Below are positions 13,201-25,271 of a DNA stretch of 64,000 nt, piece after piece (the stretch's first letter is position 1; the number at the start of each line of letters is the position of its first letter). Where the stretch lies: positions 3,661,504-3,725,503 of the forward strand of contig OZ038460.1 of the NCBI GenBank assembly GCA_964036195.1, written 5' to 3'. Position numbers and translations under genes: made by a program. The notes below the pieces were generated by a model. That model did not search any database and was not told the origin of the DNA. It saw nothing but the letters and a program-made list of their open reading frames with translations. This DNA is from Sphaerolaimus hirsutus (lineage: Eukaryota; Nematoda; Chromadorea; Monhysterida; Sphaerolaimidae).

Positions 13201-15747
13201 CTCCAGTTTGGACACGGACGACGGCCCTCCGGTGATAGTGCTGAGTCCCGGTGATCTGAGTACCAGGGCTGGGCAGCTTGCCAAGTTTACTTGCCATTTG
13301 AGGGCTGGCGCTTGGCCCGTCGGTGGGTGGACTTTTTGAGTGTGGCGATAATGTCTTTGAAAGTGAAAGGCGCCATCATTTTTTGGATTTTAATTCTATG
13401 GCAACGTGAGATTTAGAATACGTGTACCTAAATATTCTCATAGTGTAGTTATGCAAAAGCGCCACGGCGCTTGACGCTAGCACAATAAACAAAAAGCGTC
13501 GTGACGCTTTTGGCACCAACATGGTCTGGCGCCATTGGCTTATGATGAACTATGATGCAACTGATATCAAAATTAAAGCGCCGTGACGTTTTCGGTGCTT
13601 GGCGCCAAAAGACCGGCACTTTTTACGTCACTAGCATAGTGCCAAATGACAAAGCTGTGATGCTGTGTCTCAGTTCAAAATTATTTTAAAACACCCCACA
13701 CCGCAGCTATATCATGGCACATTAAGCGGCGATTACACTCACAAGATTCCGAATTGATTTCAAGCAACGACGACCCCAGATTCATGGTGACCTGCGGCAG
13801 CAGACAGCTAATAATTTTTGACACTGTGCCAGAAGACACTGGGGAAATTGTTGCCACTGCGAGTAATCATTGTGGCAGCGTCACTGCTAGCACTATGCTC
13901 AGTGTGGCTGGTAAGTTGGGGGAAATGGGTTTACAGGTGCCAATTTTGCGGGTGGAGAAGTAAAACAACCAATTTTGAAGGACTAGCCTTTTGAAGTGGA
14001 AAGTAAAAAGTTAACTTTTATTTTACTTTCACTTATAAATTTAGTTATTGTTTAACTTTTTACGTCTCACTTCAAAATTCCTCGTCAACTCTCCACTTGC
14101 GGAATTGACCGGTTATCGGATTTTGTGGTCGTCTCGCATTTCGTAAAGTGTCGAATTGTCTGTAAAATTAGTTTACAGATTTGTCAGTGTCATGCAAAGT
14201 GTAAAAACTTCAGTCACGCAATCTTTTTAAAGTTGAATTGACATTTTACCCGACAGGGATGTGCCAAACCTGTCAAAAATCACAACCCTCTCAAACATCC
14301 ACAACCAACCCCCCCCCCCCCACCCCCAGACAGAGACTTCATCGGCGAAGCCCCACTATTCACCAGACCCCTGCCATCCACAGTCGACTGCAGCGCGGAT
14401 CAACAACGATTGGTGTTGAGGTGCCGCGCGGCCGGCTACCCCACTCCCAGGGTCATTTTTCTCTTTAATAGCGCCGCCCAAGGACGGGGAAAGGGTGAGC
14501 ATGGTGAAGCTGAGCTGCATGAAGGTGCCCAGCTGATTGACACGGATGGTGATCCGAAGGGACCCATTGCAGGTGGGTTGCGATAGTGGACGTAGGCTCT
14601 CTAGACATGTAAACCCGCTCGAGATGTAGCTGTATAAGCGGTGATGTTGGAAAATAAGAAACAATTTTATACGAAATGGGCCATACACACGCTGTAGTGA
14701 ACCAACGGCACATACGTTTTGAATACTTTCAGTTCACCAGAATGATGAATCCGTCAACTACTGCTGATAAAATAATTCATTTTGGCTAACTTAAACGTGT
14801 TTCAAATACCTAGATAGTTTTGGAAATTTTGGTTGTCAACTAGTGTGCGTATAAATAAAATAAACCCAAATACAAAATGCGGTACGCCGACATCCAGACG
14901 CCGACATGTTGGAAACTGATCTAGCGGGTTTACATGTCCACAGGTGCAGGGTCGGTATTTATTTAAAACCACCACTGTGTGCGAATACGGCCGTACACTG
15001 CCGCTAGATGATGTTGCAAAAATCCTCCGTTAGATTTGATTCAGTGTCAAACAGAGACCCATTTACGCAACCCCCCCCCCCGCAGACTGGTCCTCCTGGT
15101 CGGGTCGTTGGAAAATCTCCATCCCCTGCCCGCACCCCAGCGCCCACTCGGGCACGTACACGGCGCTGGCGGTCAACAGAATCGGCGCCATCACGTCCCA
15201 GTGCCTGGTGCACGTGAACAAGCCCGACACTGTGCCCAGGTGGGTCAGATTTTTGAATGGGGGGGGGGGGTGACTGGGAGGGGCGGGTGGTGACTTCGAT
15301 GATTAAGTGACAAGTTTGTTAATTGAGCAAGTTAACTGTCACTTTGTTTTTTTTTCGAATTACCACACGACATCGATTTAAAGTTGTGTGGGGTGAGGGT
15401 TATGTCTCAGATGTCACGAAAAAGGTGAAAAGTCATGTAAAATACCTTGTAATATGACAAACGAAGTTTTACACGAAGTTTGTAACTTTGCATGACATTT
15501 GCGATTTTACAGGCTCTTTTTGAGTGCCCCGGGTCATTCAACTGATATTTTGTGTATTCTACGTTCACCTACAAAGTCACATCCATATCACTGATTGAGG
15601 TGGACCGCCACCCGACTTATCCGCAACTTTACTCACTTTTCTTGTCACTTGTCAACTTTCTGAAGTGTCCCCAGATCGTACAAAGAGGCGGGTGGGGTTG
15701 AGAATGGCAAGGAAATGTATGAAAGGAATGAGACAATAGAGGAGTGA
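7262..15747 (+). CDS. Rab-effector-type zinc finger protein with two C-terminal Ig domains
   Basis: Thirteen phase-consistent exons give 604 aa: 7262-7347, 7944-8189, 8562-8597, 9920-10030, 11444-11596, 11950-12075, 12488-12682, 12928-12999, 13207-13322, 13707-13910, 14330-14572, 15086-15239, 15675-15747. Residues about 45-110 form an FYVE-like zinc finger with cysteine pairs CPLC, CTVC, CQKC and CSLC, like rabphilin/Slp Rab-binding modules. Residues about 125-330 are Ser/Arg/Pro-rich and probably disordered. Two I-set-like Ig domains follow, with FTCHL...ISWHI...DTGEIVATASN and LRCRA...SGTYTALAVN. There is no signal peptide or membrane span, so it is probably cytoplasmic, as with muscle or cytoskeletal Ig proteins. 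Exons 3 and 4 and their donors are the weakest joins. If those were wrong, the zinc finger and the Ig part could be two genes. Introns 5 and 8 are entire introner elements. Confidence 0.75.
7813..7892. mobile_element. GGCGCC-word hAT-like MITE (80 bp)
   Basis: TAGTGATGTAAAAGCGCC at the left and its inverted copy ending ACATCACTA at the right enclose repeats of GGCGCTGGCG. Flanks are TTCCCATG and TTCTCATG, an 8-bp duplication with one mismatch. It lies in intron 1 of the zinc-finger/Ig gene, just upstream of exon 2. Confidence 0.75.
8640..9000. mobile_element. Inverted-repeat element, copy 1 (ACGTCCAAGTTACTG family)
   Basis: The sequence around AATTTTCGTACAACTGCGTA, GGCACACGTCCAAG and GCGACCGCAATTGG returns in reverse complement at 12127-12370. 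Within this copy, GACGCATGATTTCCGTC-like sequence appears in both orientations, so it is partly palindromic. There is no ORF of note. It lies in intron 3 of the zinc-finger/Ig gene. Confidence 0.6.
9408..9796. mobile_element. CCGTATTTCCTCGAAATACCCC element, intact copy
   Basis: The left end is ACCGTATTTCCTCGAAATACC and the right end is its inverse, GGTATTTCGAGGAAATGCGGT. The interior matches 25961-26188 plus 27346-27487, which is the same family interrupted by another element. Long runs of C lie just inside the right end. Related fragments are at 18505-18600, 26650-26985 and 28600-28740. Confidence 0.7.
10141..10239. mobile_element. GGCGCC-word hAT-like MITE (99 bp)
   Basis: TAGTGATGAAAAAG at the left and CTTTTCCATCACTA at the right. 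Flanks GTGAGTTG and GTAAGTTG are an 8-bp duplication with one mismatch. The inside repeats TGGCGC words. It lies in intron 4 of the zinc-finger/Ig gene. Confidence 0.75.
10770..11222. repeat. Low-complexity ACGTTTAC-word block
   Basis: About 450 bp made mostly of variations on ACGTATTTACGTTTACTC and GAAAAAATAC. It starts near TAGTTGTTAAAACG and ends near TTGTAACAACT, which look like short inverted ends. I saw no clear flanking duplication. It resembles the word-based MITEs of the window but I cannot place it in a superfamily. Confidence 0.5.
11597..11949 (+). mobile_element. Introner A: an entire intron formed by a GTGCCAGTCC element
   Basis: The exon ends ...GACAG; the intron begins GTGCCAGTCCCAGACCCTG and ends CAGGGTCTTGGACTAGCACCAG, followed at once by the next exon. 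The inverted ends pair over about 20 bp. CAG occurs on both sides (11594-11596 and 11947-11949), as a 3-bp target duplication would. The interior repeats TGTCATGTAAA-like words in both orientations. Reading phase (2 nt carried) is kept across it. Confidence 0.85.
12127..12370. mobile_element. Inverted-repeat element, copy 2 (ACGTCCAAGTTACTG family)
   Basis: Reverse-oriented relative of 8640-9000, sharing GAGTCAACACATGTGTCAAC, GGTCGCTTAATCGCATTCC and ACTTGGACGTGTGCC. It lies in intron 6 of the zinc-finger/Ig gene. Confidence 0.6.
13000..13206 (+). mobile_element. Introner B: an entire 207-bp intron
   Basis: Exon ...AACACCAG, then GTGCCACTCACAGACCCTG ... CAGGGTCTAGGAGTGCTCCAG, then the next exon. 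CAG is present at both borders (12997-12999 and 13204-13206). The middle is a near-perfect hairpin of TGTCATGTAAAATG words. The same gene carries introner A two exons earlier. Confidence 0.85.
13446..13633. mobile_element. GGCGCC-word hAT-like MITE (188 bp)
   Basis: TAGTTATGCAAAAGCGCC at the left, TTTTTACGTCACTA at the right, with flanks TCATAGTG and GCATAGTG (7 of 8 match). It lies in the intron that splits the first Ig domain. Confidence 0.7.
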
Positions 15748-16899
15748 TTGTGGTTGTAATTGTTTTAATCAAAGATTTTTAGGGTTGTGATTGACTTTAT
15801 CGATGACCAGTACACTTTATTATACGGCCTACTTATTGATTGTAGTGGGTATTTTTAAGGTCAATTTTCAATACTGTACTTAACTTGTAGACAGTCGATA
15901 AGATGTTTCTAACTTTATTTTTTTAGTAATTTAAATATAATAGCGAAATGAACACGACCATCATCGAAAAAATGTCACGACAGCATGAAAAAATAGGAAA
16001 AATGCGGACATCTCCAACTGAAGCTCAATGTATCATTGCAACACGCAGTATAACAGTAATACAGTAGTTAGGTACATATTTATATTGAACAACGAAGTAA
16101 ACACTGCAATATACACGCATGCTTAAAGACTGGTGGCAGTCCCAAGCCCTGTAAAGAGTGAAGTAAAGTGTCAAATGTAAATCAAATGCAAAGTCAAATG
16201 TCAATTGTCATGCAAAGTGTCAAATGTAAAGTCAAGTGTCAAATGCAAAGTTAACAGTTTATTGTAATGCAAAGTGTCACATAAGATTTGGATACAAAAA
16301 AGATTGAGATACACAATTGACACTTTACTTTACATTTGACACTTTGCATGACAATCGACATTTGACTTTGCATTTGACAGTTTAATCTAAACTTTACAAG
16401 TCTTTGGATTGCCTCCTGGTGGCAAACAGAGAGCTGCACATACACGTTTTAGCATATAAATACGAACATGAGTTATATGCGAGTGCACAAAATCACACTA
16501 AGTAGGGGCGATCGCAATGCTCGTCAACAATATATAGCCCCCTCAAAAGATTCGTATCGATTCGAAATTGAATTGCACAAAAAACACCCTACCTACCTGG
16601 CTCTCTATGCAATACTGTACATAAAATTATTTACACAAAAATACCGATGAGCGTAGACCAATTAGCCACTCAATGTGAGCATGCCATTTTATTCAGTCGG
16701 TCACACTGAATTACAGATTTTGATTGCTGGATATGAGTATTCAATAAAAAATTGATCGAGCTCGTTGTCAACTAAATTTCATCAACTTAATTAATCAAAT
16801 TAAATTCAACCACCTATGTAAATACTGATTTATGTATGTAATGCATCAAAGTACGCCAAAAAGTCCCTCCAACCCCTCCCCACTTTATTTTCCAAACCC
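15748..16899. other. Convergent intergenic region between the Ig gene and trehalase
   Basis: Both neighbouring genes end here, from opposite strands. It holds their presumed 3' UTRs and one introner-family element (16133-16415). I found no other coding exon. Confidence 0.6.
16133..16415. mobile_element. Intergenic copy of the introner family
   Basis: Starts GTGGCAGTCCCAAGCCCTG and ends GTCTTTGGATTGCCTC, with CTG duplicated at both borders (16130-16132 and 16416-16418). It is a full-length insertion outside any gene, which shows the family is a transposon and not just intron sequence. Confidence 0.75.
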
Positions 16900-19800
16900 C
16901 TACATCCACCCCAACACCAGCACCGGTGCCATGACGCTCATCACCAACGTGAGCGCGGTGCACGCGCGCGCCACCTGCGCCCCATCGGACAGGCTCACCA
17001 CCTCGCCGTACTTGTCCAGCAGGTCGAGAATGACGCCGTTAGTCCAGCCGAAACCGGTCTGCGTGGATTTGAGGGGGGGGGGGGGTTATTGTGATTGGTG
17101 TTTTGGTTGAAGTGGGCGGAGTCGGTGGAGGGAAGATCAAATTGCGAAATCAAATCAAAATAGTGATCAAAATAAGAAATGTGTTTTGATGAGTAGGTCG
17201 CGTTGATGATCATGCATCAAATTCACAGATACTGATAGCGATTGATCAGAGGAATAAAAAAGATTTTTTTGGTTTCTCGTTTGCATAATAATACATTGTA
17301 GATTCCATTGTAAAACGTGTTGTCAGTGGACTCTATTTGCCATTTTTCAACAGCTGCATACAATACAGCCACTCTTGGGAATCACTATGGTAAAGTCCTT
17401 CCATCACTAGGAATTTTAGCATGAAACATTGGCAGATTTTAACAAAATTAGACAAATTTAACAAAACTAAATATCCCACCTGCACTTCATACTCCCCGCC
17501 GCTGCCAGCCGCCTGTTCATCACTGGTAGCCATAGAAACATTATACTTCTCAAACATGGCGTGCGTGTGTATATAGGCCCTGTAGCTGGCACGGAGCCAA
17601 TTTTCCGCCAAATCGTGTGCCAGCTGCATCATGTCGGGCATGCCCGTGTACCTGAACCCCTCGATGACCATGTGCACCATGGGCGGCCAGGCGTTTTCCT
17701 TGTCCCATTGTTGCGCTGAGTGCATTATGAGTGAGGTGGGGAGACCGCGTTTGAAGTCTAGGGCGCCTACTTTCTGCGTGTGGGGGAATTTGGAATGGTG
17801 TTTTTTGTGATAAATGTATTTGAAAGCTGTGAACACTGTGCCAAATGATCTACAATGTGTTTATACCGGCTGAGCAGATTTCAATATTGAAAATGAAATT
17901 CAAAGTGCTGTATGAAAATACATTGAAATACAGCATGTCAAGTTATACGAGGCGTCAGAAAAAAGACAAGAAAATTACCATCCCTTCGATTATCATCACA
18001 CTGACTTGTCACAAGTTATCTTAACACCTATCACCTCTAGGGTTGTTTTTCATCAGATTTAAAAAAATATCAAAATATCAAATCAGATTTAAAAAAAAGT
18101 TTTAAAGAGGTTCTTAAAAATATTTTAAAAAACCTAACCCCCACCAACCTTCAAATACCGATGCACCGATCTGGGCATATCATCATCATCATCGTAGCAC
18201 CTCGCAAACAGCGGCAGCGCGTTGCTAACATAGTACACGTTAACATGCTGCTCACTTTTCAGATCGTAGTCATACCACACGCCGTCGGTGGTGTTCCAAT
18301 GGAGGCGGGTCATTTCCGCCTTGGCTTGTTGAAAGCGCTTCTGGAACATGAGCACCTTGGACCAGTTACCTGGGGGGGTTATTTGGGGGTGGGATGTTGT
18401 GTGGTGATTGAGTGTGGAGTGAAATGTGAGGTGGAAGTAATTTTCTTAGACTTTTTATACTGTAAATACTGTACTTTATTTATGTTCTTATACTGTACTG
18501 TAATACTGTATTTCTTCGAAATACCCCCAGGGGTTTATTTTTTAAGAATGCAAATTTTGAGTGGGGTTAATCGGGGGGGGGGGGGTATTTCGAGGAGGGA
18601 TTGTCTCTACCAACAATAGTTTTCAACAGAAATACCGCGAACTCATAAATCGGCGTTGAAGAACGTTAGTTTAATGGAATGAGTTATTTTCCACCTCATT
18701 AACAATATTTAGTTGATTGAAACCTCATCCTGCTAAACTAAAATGCATGAAAAGCTGATTTGTGAGTTTTCAAAAATTCAGTTGAAAACCAGTGTGCGAA
18801 GAGACGATCCACTACCCCCAAAAAACCTCGCAGCACTCAAACCAAAATTAAACCCAGAAAATTCACACCAAACCACCCAAACAGACCCGTAATCTCATAC
18901 ATGCTGGCGAGCATGCGCGCGTTCATGCACATGAACGCGTTCAAATCGACGGGCACGATGTGCCACGTGCGGATGGAACGGATGTTGTGCGCCCCCTCGC
19001 CGGACTGGTTGAACCAGCGCGTGCTGGACATTTTTGAATGGGTTACGGTAGTTGGGATTTCAATGTGAATGGGGTGAATGTGGGTTAAGGGATGTTTTTG
19101 TTGCAGATTTGGACCCTTTCATGGCGGATTTAGATGATGATAGATGGATGGAGACCTTCTGGAGGGGATGGATAGGTGAACAAATTTTTTTGGTGATCGG
19201 GGGACTTGGGTTAGCACTAGGGATGGTAAAAAAGCCGTTTACTTGTCATTACTTCTACTGAAAACATTTTGGAAAAAATTGCCTCGAATTTGATAGATAG
19301 CTACGAAATAACTGGATAAAGTTTTGACTTTTGGCCTCAAAATAATTCAGACTTTTCTGTTTGAAATAGGTAAATAAACATTTTCAATATGGGTAAAAAT
19401 ACCAGTCCTTCAACATCAATACTAAACCCCAAACTCAAATTTCAAATCCAAAGATTAACCTAAAATCCCAGCCAGTCTCCGCAGCGCTGGCAATATCCGA
19501 CCATACGCGTTCCCTTTCTTCACGCGTGTTCACACCGTGAACTAGTTCCATATCTTCACGATATGACTCCGGTCTGAGTGAGGGATAGATATAAAAAGGG
19601 GGTTATTATTGTGTTGATTATGTTGATTATGTTGATAGATTGGTGTTTGAAAAGTGAATTGAGAGGGTGCGATAGAGATTGGCGATGGCAAGTAGAAAGT
19701 AGAAAATGTTTTTGAATTTTCGATTTTTTTTGATGTTTTGTCTTTTTATTCCACCGCCAGAAAAATACTTAAACTTAAAAATTTTCTAGAAAAATTCAAA

Positions 19801-22800
19801 AATTTGAAATTCGAAGATTTTTTTGCAATTTTTCCCCGTTATTTTGGTCGAGAATGCATGAAAACGCAAGAATCTGTTTTAGAATCACAATTCAAAGCTC
19901 ACCATAATTCGGAGAAAAAAAACATTAAACACTTTTCCCAGAGTTTGCCATCGTGACATTTTGGCACCCAATCAGAAACACAGGCAGAGTAGAATGGGTA
20001 CCCTATACCGATGAAAAAGCCAGAACATAGGCGCCATTGCAATTTTCTATTCACGGCACGGAAAGTGCCAAGCGCGAATGGCGCCAACGCGCTGTTCAAA
20101 AATAGAGCATTTTTCACGCTGCCAATCACACTGCAATGCCGCAAAAACCTCTTCAACCCCCCCCCCAAAAAAAAACAACAACAACAACACAAACAAACAA
20201 CAAACAAAACAAACACAAACAAACAAACAACAACACAAAAACAAAACAAAAAACCCCACCTAGGCATCTTCATACTGGCCTTATACTGATAATAATCGAA
20301 CAAAACCTTGCCATCCTCCACATAGCTAGTAGCTCTATGCAGCAGCCAAAAAGTATACTCCTTCTCCAGCATGGGGAGCACCTCGGATAGGAAGTCGGTG
20401 TCGCCGGTGGCCACGTAGTAGTCGTAGGCCATCAGGGTTAATAGAGGGGGGTGGCTTCGCAGGAGGTAGTAGACTCGGCCCCCGTTTGGTACGAAACCGT
20501 GGCTGGGTGGTTGGGGGGGGGGTGTGATAGTACTTTTCGGGGGGGGGGGGTATTGCACTTGCACATATTCATTCAACGCTGAGTATTATACGTTGACGCG
20601 GGGTTTTTTTATGCATACTAGTTGACAGCCGCTCAGTTGTCACCTGAAAAATCTGTTTTCCAGACGTTCACTTAACACGTCCGCAGTTTTTTATCCGTTG
20701 ACATTGGTCGACGGGGCCGAGAAAACTATTCATTACGGCCCATTTAGACACTTTTAAAATGTATTTTTCGGTTGACGGATGAGCGACTGTCAACTAGCAA
20801 GTGTAGCACTATTACAATGGCAGTACAAAATGTCAACACGTAGCGCGGTCCCTCAGCGTACGGCCAGACCACGGTGAATGTACGCCATCCCGTCTGATCT
20901 GGCAAGTCAAGCACCTTCGGGCCGGGTTAGTACTTGGATCGGAGACGGCCTGGGAACCCCCGGTGCTGTACGCTCTTTTTGCACTTTTTTGTTCGTTCAC
21001 GGTGAATTTATCCCGGCAAAGTGGTGGATGAATTTGTTTCTCACTAAAAATTTGTGAACAGATAATAGTACCAGCGCACTAGAAAAATTCACACATTTCT
21101 TCCTCCCATTCTACTCGTAGCATGTTTAAAACAAAAAATCCCGCGATCACGAATTTTATTTTGCCACCTAATCAATCCAGGAACACCTGGATTCCGTGCA
21201 ACCCATTTTGCCATTACACCGTCGTTTTTAAACTAATACATGTCATCTCAACCAAAACAAGTTTCAATCACTTTCCACCCAAATATGAGGAAACTTACTT
21301 TTCAACCATGTATGCCAAATTTCGTATCATGCCTTTTGCCGTGTCGAACATTTCGGAGAATAACAGGCCCTTCAATATCCAATACGAGTCCCTGTAAAAA
21401 TGGGAAAACACTTTTTACTTGAAAAGTTACATTTCAAGTGTTTGCGATGGAGCAACGTTGGTGTCCAGATCAAAAATCTATTGTGTATGAGTTGACAAAC
21501 TTTTTTATAACTGCTATTTATGTATATGTAGTTGTTGATTTCACTCAATTTCATCATGTTTTTTTTGGAATTACGAAGTTAAATAAAGTACTAAAACCTG
21601 TGCAAAAGAAATCCGATTTTACTTTTTTCTTTACTCTCCGCATTTTGCTCTGTGGTTTTGATAACCGTAATATTTGAGCGACGTAATGATAAAATATTTG
21701 CAGAGACTTCAGAGTTCCCACCGCCCTTCAAACATTGATGTTTCATCGGTCTGACGAAAACAAATGGTTCAAAACAATAAAACCTGTCCAAATGTGAATA
21801 ATGTAAATATTATACTGTGATACAGTTTACTATCAATCATTACAAGAACAAACACTGATAAATTGCATGTTTTGGCATGAAGTGAAGCAGTTATCAGAAT
21901 ATAAATCTTTATACACACATGACGTAATCCGATTTAAGCAAGATTATGCGTTTCTCCCATAATCTACGTGCGAAATGCCCTTTATAATACGAAATTTCTG
22001 CGACTTTCAATCGCATTTCTAATGTGTTCTTTTTAACAACAGTATCTAACCCACTGACAATTTATACCTGCTAACATTTACAATGCCAAAAAACGTGAAA
22101 ACGTGAAAAACCCCCGTAAAACATTAGTAACCACCCCAAAAACAAACGTTCATAAAAATGCCCACGTACCAGTAATAAAACTCTCTGAACCTGCCGCCCG
22201 GTATAATAAACGGATGCGGAACGTAAAGCAGCGAGTAGAGTTTTTGATTATTGCCAACTTCCTCACGTACCTGCGAAATGTCACGTAAATTTTTACACAT
22301 TTGATGTCATAAATAGTTGATATGTGTCTCAACTAGGGATGGAAACACGTTTTTAAAACGCCGTTTAAAAACAACATTTTAAAAAGGTTTTTTTTCTAAA
22401 CGTTCAAAATATGGTTCATGAATATGGATATGAAATTGCAGACTGGCACGCAAAAAATGCAGATTACATAGTAAATCAGCACTGAAAGCATTGTGCTGCC
22501 ATAACTACAGTCTCGATACTTGCGTTTTTTTAAAGCGTTGTTTTTATAATACTGGTCAACTCCAGCAAACACTGGTTTGAAATGAAATTGGGCCGATTGA
22601 TGTATACAGATACGACCTATTGCGTATAGACTAGGGATGGCTGTTTTTTTATAGTTAAAAAGATGTTAAAAAAGACACTTGTCAAAGTTTTTAGTACTTA
22701 TTCACCTAGGGATGGCCGAAAAAGATTTTTTTCAACGACCCGATTTTTAAAAAAATAGTTTTTTTTACAGGTGACGGTTGAGCGACTGTCAACTATTTAG

Positions 22801-25271
22801 CACTAGTGTGTAGCGAAGTGTAGCACTATTAGAATGGCAGTACAAAATGTTAACACGTAGCACAGTTCCCAGCGTACGGCCAGACCACGGTGAATGTACG
22901 CCATCCCGTCTGATCTGGCAAGTCAAGCACCTTCGGGCCGGGTTAGTACTTGGATCGGAGACGGCCTGGGAACCCCCGGTGCTGTACGCTCTTTTTGCAC
23001 TTTTTTGTTTTCACAAGAAAATTCAATTTTACGTTACAAGTGCCATCTGCCTATATCTAACCAGTGCACTTTTTTCGTTCTTGGTGTTGGTTTCTCACTT
23101 AAAAATTTATGAACAAAATACTATTATTTCATGACTAATCAATCTTTTTTTGCACTTTTTGTGTCACGAGAAAATTTCGTCTACCAATCTACCTCATGCT
23201 ATCAAAAATTCTATCTTGCCACCTAATAGAGCTACGCGTGACAACTTATGGCCAAAATTTCGTGATAAACCAGCTTTGGAAACATTTGAGTTTACCGGAA
23301 AGAGGTTTCCTTTCACCAGTTGACGGATTTCAAAATTGATCCCTTCTAGTAAACTCAAGTCAGTTATTTTATCAGTTTCCGAAATTCCAGCCGTCAACTA
23401 AATGAATTGAAATCAAGCTCACCCGTCTGCACAAATCGCGCCATATTCTGTGCAAATGCAGGGCCCATCGGCGTAAATGGAAATCTTGTATTTTGAGAAA
23501 GTTGTGGGGGAAAGGCGACCAGTCCTCGGGATAACACTCAACTAGTTCGGTGCCTGCAAATTGATTTTCTGTTATTGAGTTGACTGAAATCTACATACAA
23601 AGTTTTAGTGTATTGATGCTTGATACAAACTAGGTATGGGATAATTTGAAGCATAATTTATCATTGCATTTATCAAAATATGGTAAAATTCAGTGTAAAG
23701 CATGCGCTAAAGCTCTTCACTACAATAAGTAGTGGCAGAAGATTTCTTTTCTATAGTACCAGTGATTGCATTAATCACTGCATTAAAAATACCATACCAC
23801 GTGGTTTATGAGGTTCAAAATTTTTTTTTTGGTTTTCCATTTATTACCCACGCACACACTGGTACAAATTGGCACTTGCGACATCAAAAATGACCATAAA
23901 AATAACATCAAAAAAATCTGACCACCCAATGTGCGGCAGCACTTTTTAGAAGTTTTTAGGCAGCAAGTTCAGAACAGACTTTCAAAATATGAGTGCTTAC
24001 ATTGTTTGAGAACTGAAAACTACAAACAATCGATTTGCAAAAGTCACGTGGTGCTCATTTTGATGATTTTTGTGTGAAATATTCAGAATGCTTACGATCA
24101 CAACTTGTAACTTGACAGGGACTTGGAACTTTGCCCAGAACTCGTCACTTGACAGAGTGAAATTGACAAAAAAATACCTGGAGGGTGGAAATGGTCCTTG
24201 ACAAACTGCATTAAAACGTCGCGGTTTTCTACTTTGTCCCCCATATCGTAGAAATCCTTCAGGGTGCTCACTGAAAGGGAAAAAACGAGATTGTGGAAAG
24301 GTTTTTTATGTATTGGTTTTGAATGATGTGAACATTATGAACGTGCAGATTTTTGTATTAGCCATAGACACGCTACTGAAATTGAAATTTGACGTTGACA
24401 ACTAAAATTTCCTAGTTGACATTGTTGAAACACTAGTTGACATTTTTATACAATTTTTACTGCGTCGTATTTGCGAACGTTAGAATTATTTTCCCTGATG
24501 GTTTTTCCAAAATGCTGATTAAAAGTCTTCTCTTAATCGAAATCGGGGGCAATCCCAAACCCTGTAAAGTGTATAGTCAAGTGTCAAATATCATGTTAAA
24601 TGTCAATCAAAACAAAAAAACAAATTTTATCACTGAAATTGAAACATGTTGCATGACAATTGACAAATTTGCATAAAATTTGTTATGACATTTGACACCC
24701 GATTTGACACTTCACAAGGTTTGGGAAAACAGCTGAACGACCGCATGTCTAACGCTCACGTTCTCTAGTAAACACGGTTCACGTGAATTACACGTGAAAA
24801 CAAATTGCATAAACATGTGATAAACTAATCCGCATTGCATATGCGATTAGTGAAAACGATAAGTAACGATGGCAAAACAAAAATGCGCAAATGTGTCCCG
24901 GGAAGAGCTTTGGGGGGCCGCAAAAATAAAGAGGTATTGAAAATTGTCTAGAAAAACAACACGAAAATGCAACAACCCAGTGGAATAAATTCGATGTATT
25001 CCAGAAATTCTAAAACTAAGTTTTGACATGTCGTCTTAGCCTTTTGTTAAATAGAAAGTTTTCCATCGTTAATGACAATTTATGATTTCAGCGACAGCAC
25101 CATCACACGCATAAACGAGAAAATAAAAACTAGGTACCTTTCAAACTCGTAATTAATTTTTTTGACACACCTGGATCAATCTTAAGCGCCATATCCACGA
25201 AGTACTTCGAATCATTGAACAAATTCGCCCGCTGAACGGCGTGCAAAATCGGCCCATCGCAGTAGATCTGG
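16900..25271 (-). CDS. TREH: Trehalase (glycoside hydrolase family 37)
   Basis: Eleven phase-consistent exons: 25271-25171, 24270-24178, 23553-23423, 22270-22170, 21391-21299, 20502-20260, 19573-19460, 19023-18887, 18369-18149, 17773-17480, 17058-16900 (stop TAG), about 561 residues. It splits trehalose into two glucose molecules. Both GH37 signatures are present: PGGRFREFYYWDSYW, rebuilt across an intron, and QQWDKENAWPP. The general acid Asp of TGWDFS and the catalytic Glu of GGEYEVQTGFGWTNG are kept, each next to an intron. The C-terminus is a hydrophobic tail of about 20 residues, as in GPI-anchored animal trehalases, so it probably acts on the cell surface. The first exon here begins mid-codon at SQIYCDG, so the signal-peptide exon is missing; I could not find it between 25272 and 30621. 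Two 5S rRNA genes lie antisense in its introns. Confidence 0.93.
20856..20974 (+). rRNA. 5S rRNA: 5S ribosomal RNA, copy 1
   Basis: 119 nt starting GCGTACGGCCAGACCACGG and ending GGTGCTGTACGCT, followed by TTTTT, a Pol III stop. The internal control region is intact (AGTCAAGCACC and GGTTAGTACTTGGATCGGAG). The 5' and 3' ends pair, as expected for helix I. It lies antisense in the trehalase intron 20503-21298. Confidence 0.92.
22872..22990 (+). rRNA. 5S rRNA: 5S ribosomal RNA, copy 2
   Basis: I see no difference from copy 1 over 119 nt, with a T run after it. Its 150-bp downstream flank is shared with copy 4 and about 90 bp of upstream flank with copies 1 and 3. It lies antisense in the trehalase intron 22271-23422. 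Confidence 0.92.

Noticed and set aside
20005-20259. Frames rich in Thr/Asn/Lys and in Phe/Cys/Val
   Set aside because: Translation of an AACAAACAAAC-type simple repeat next to the trehalase exon 20260-20502.
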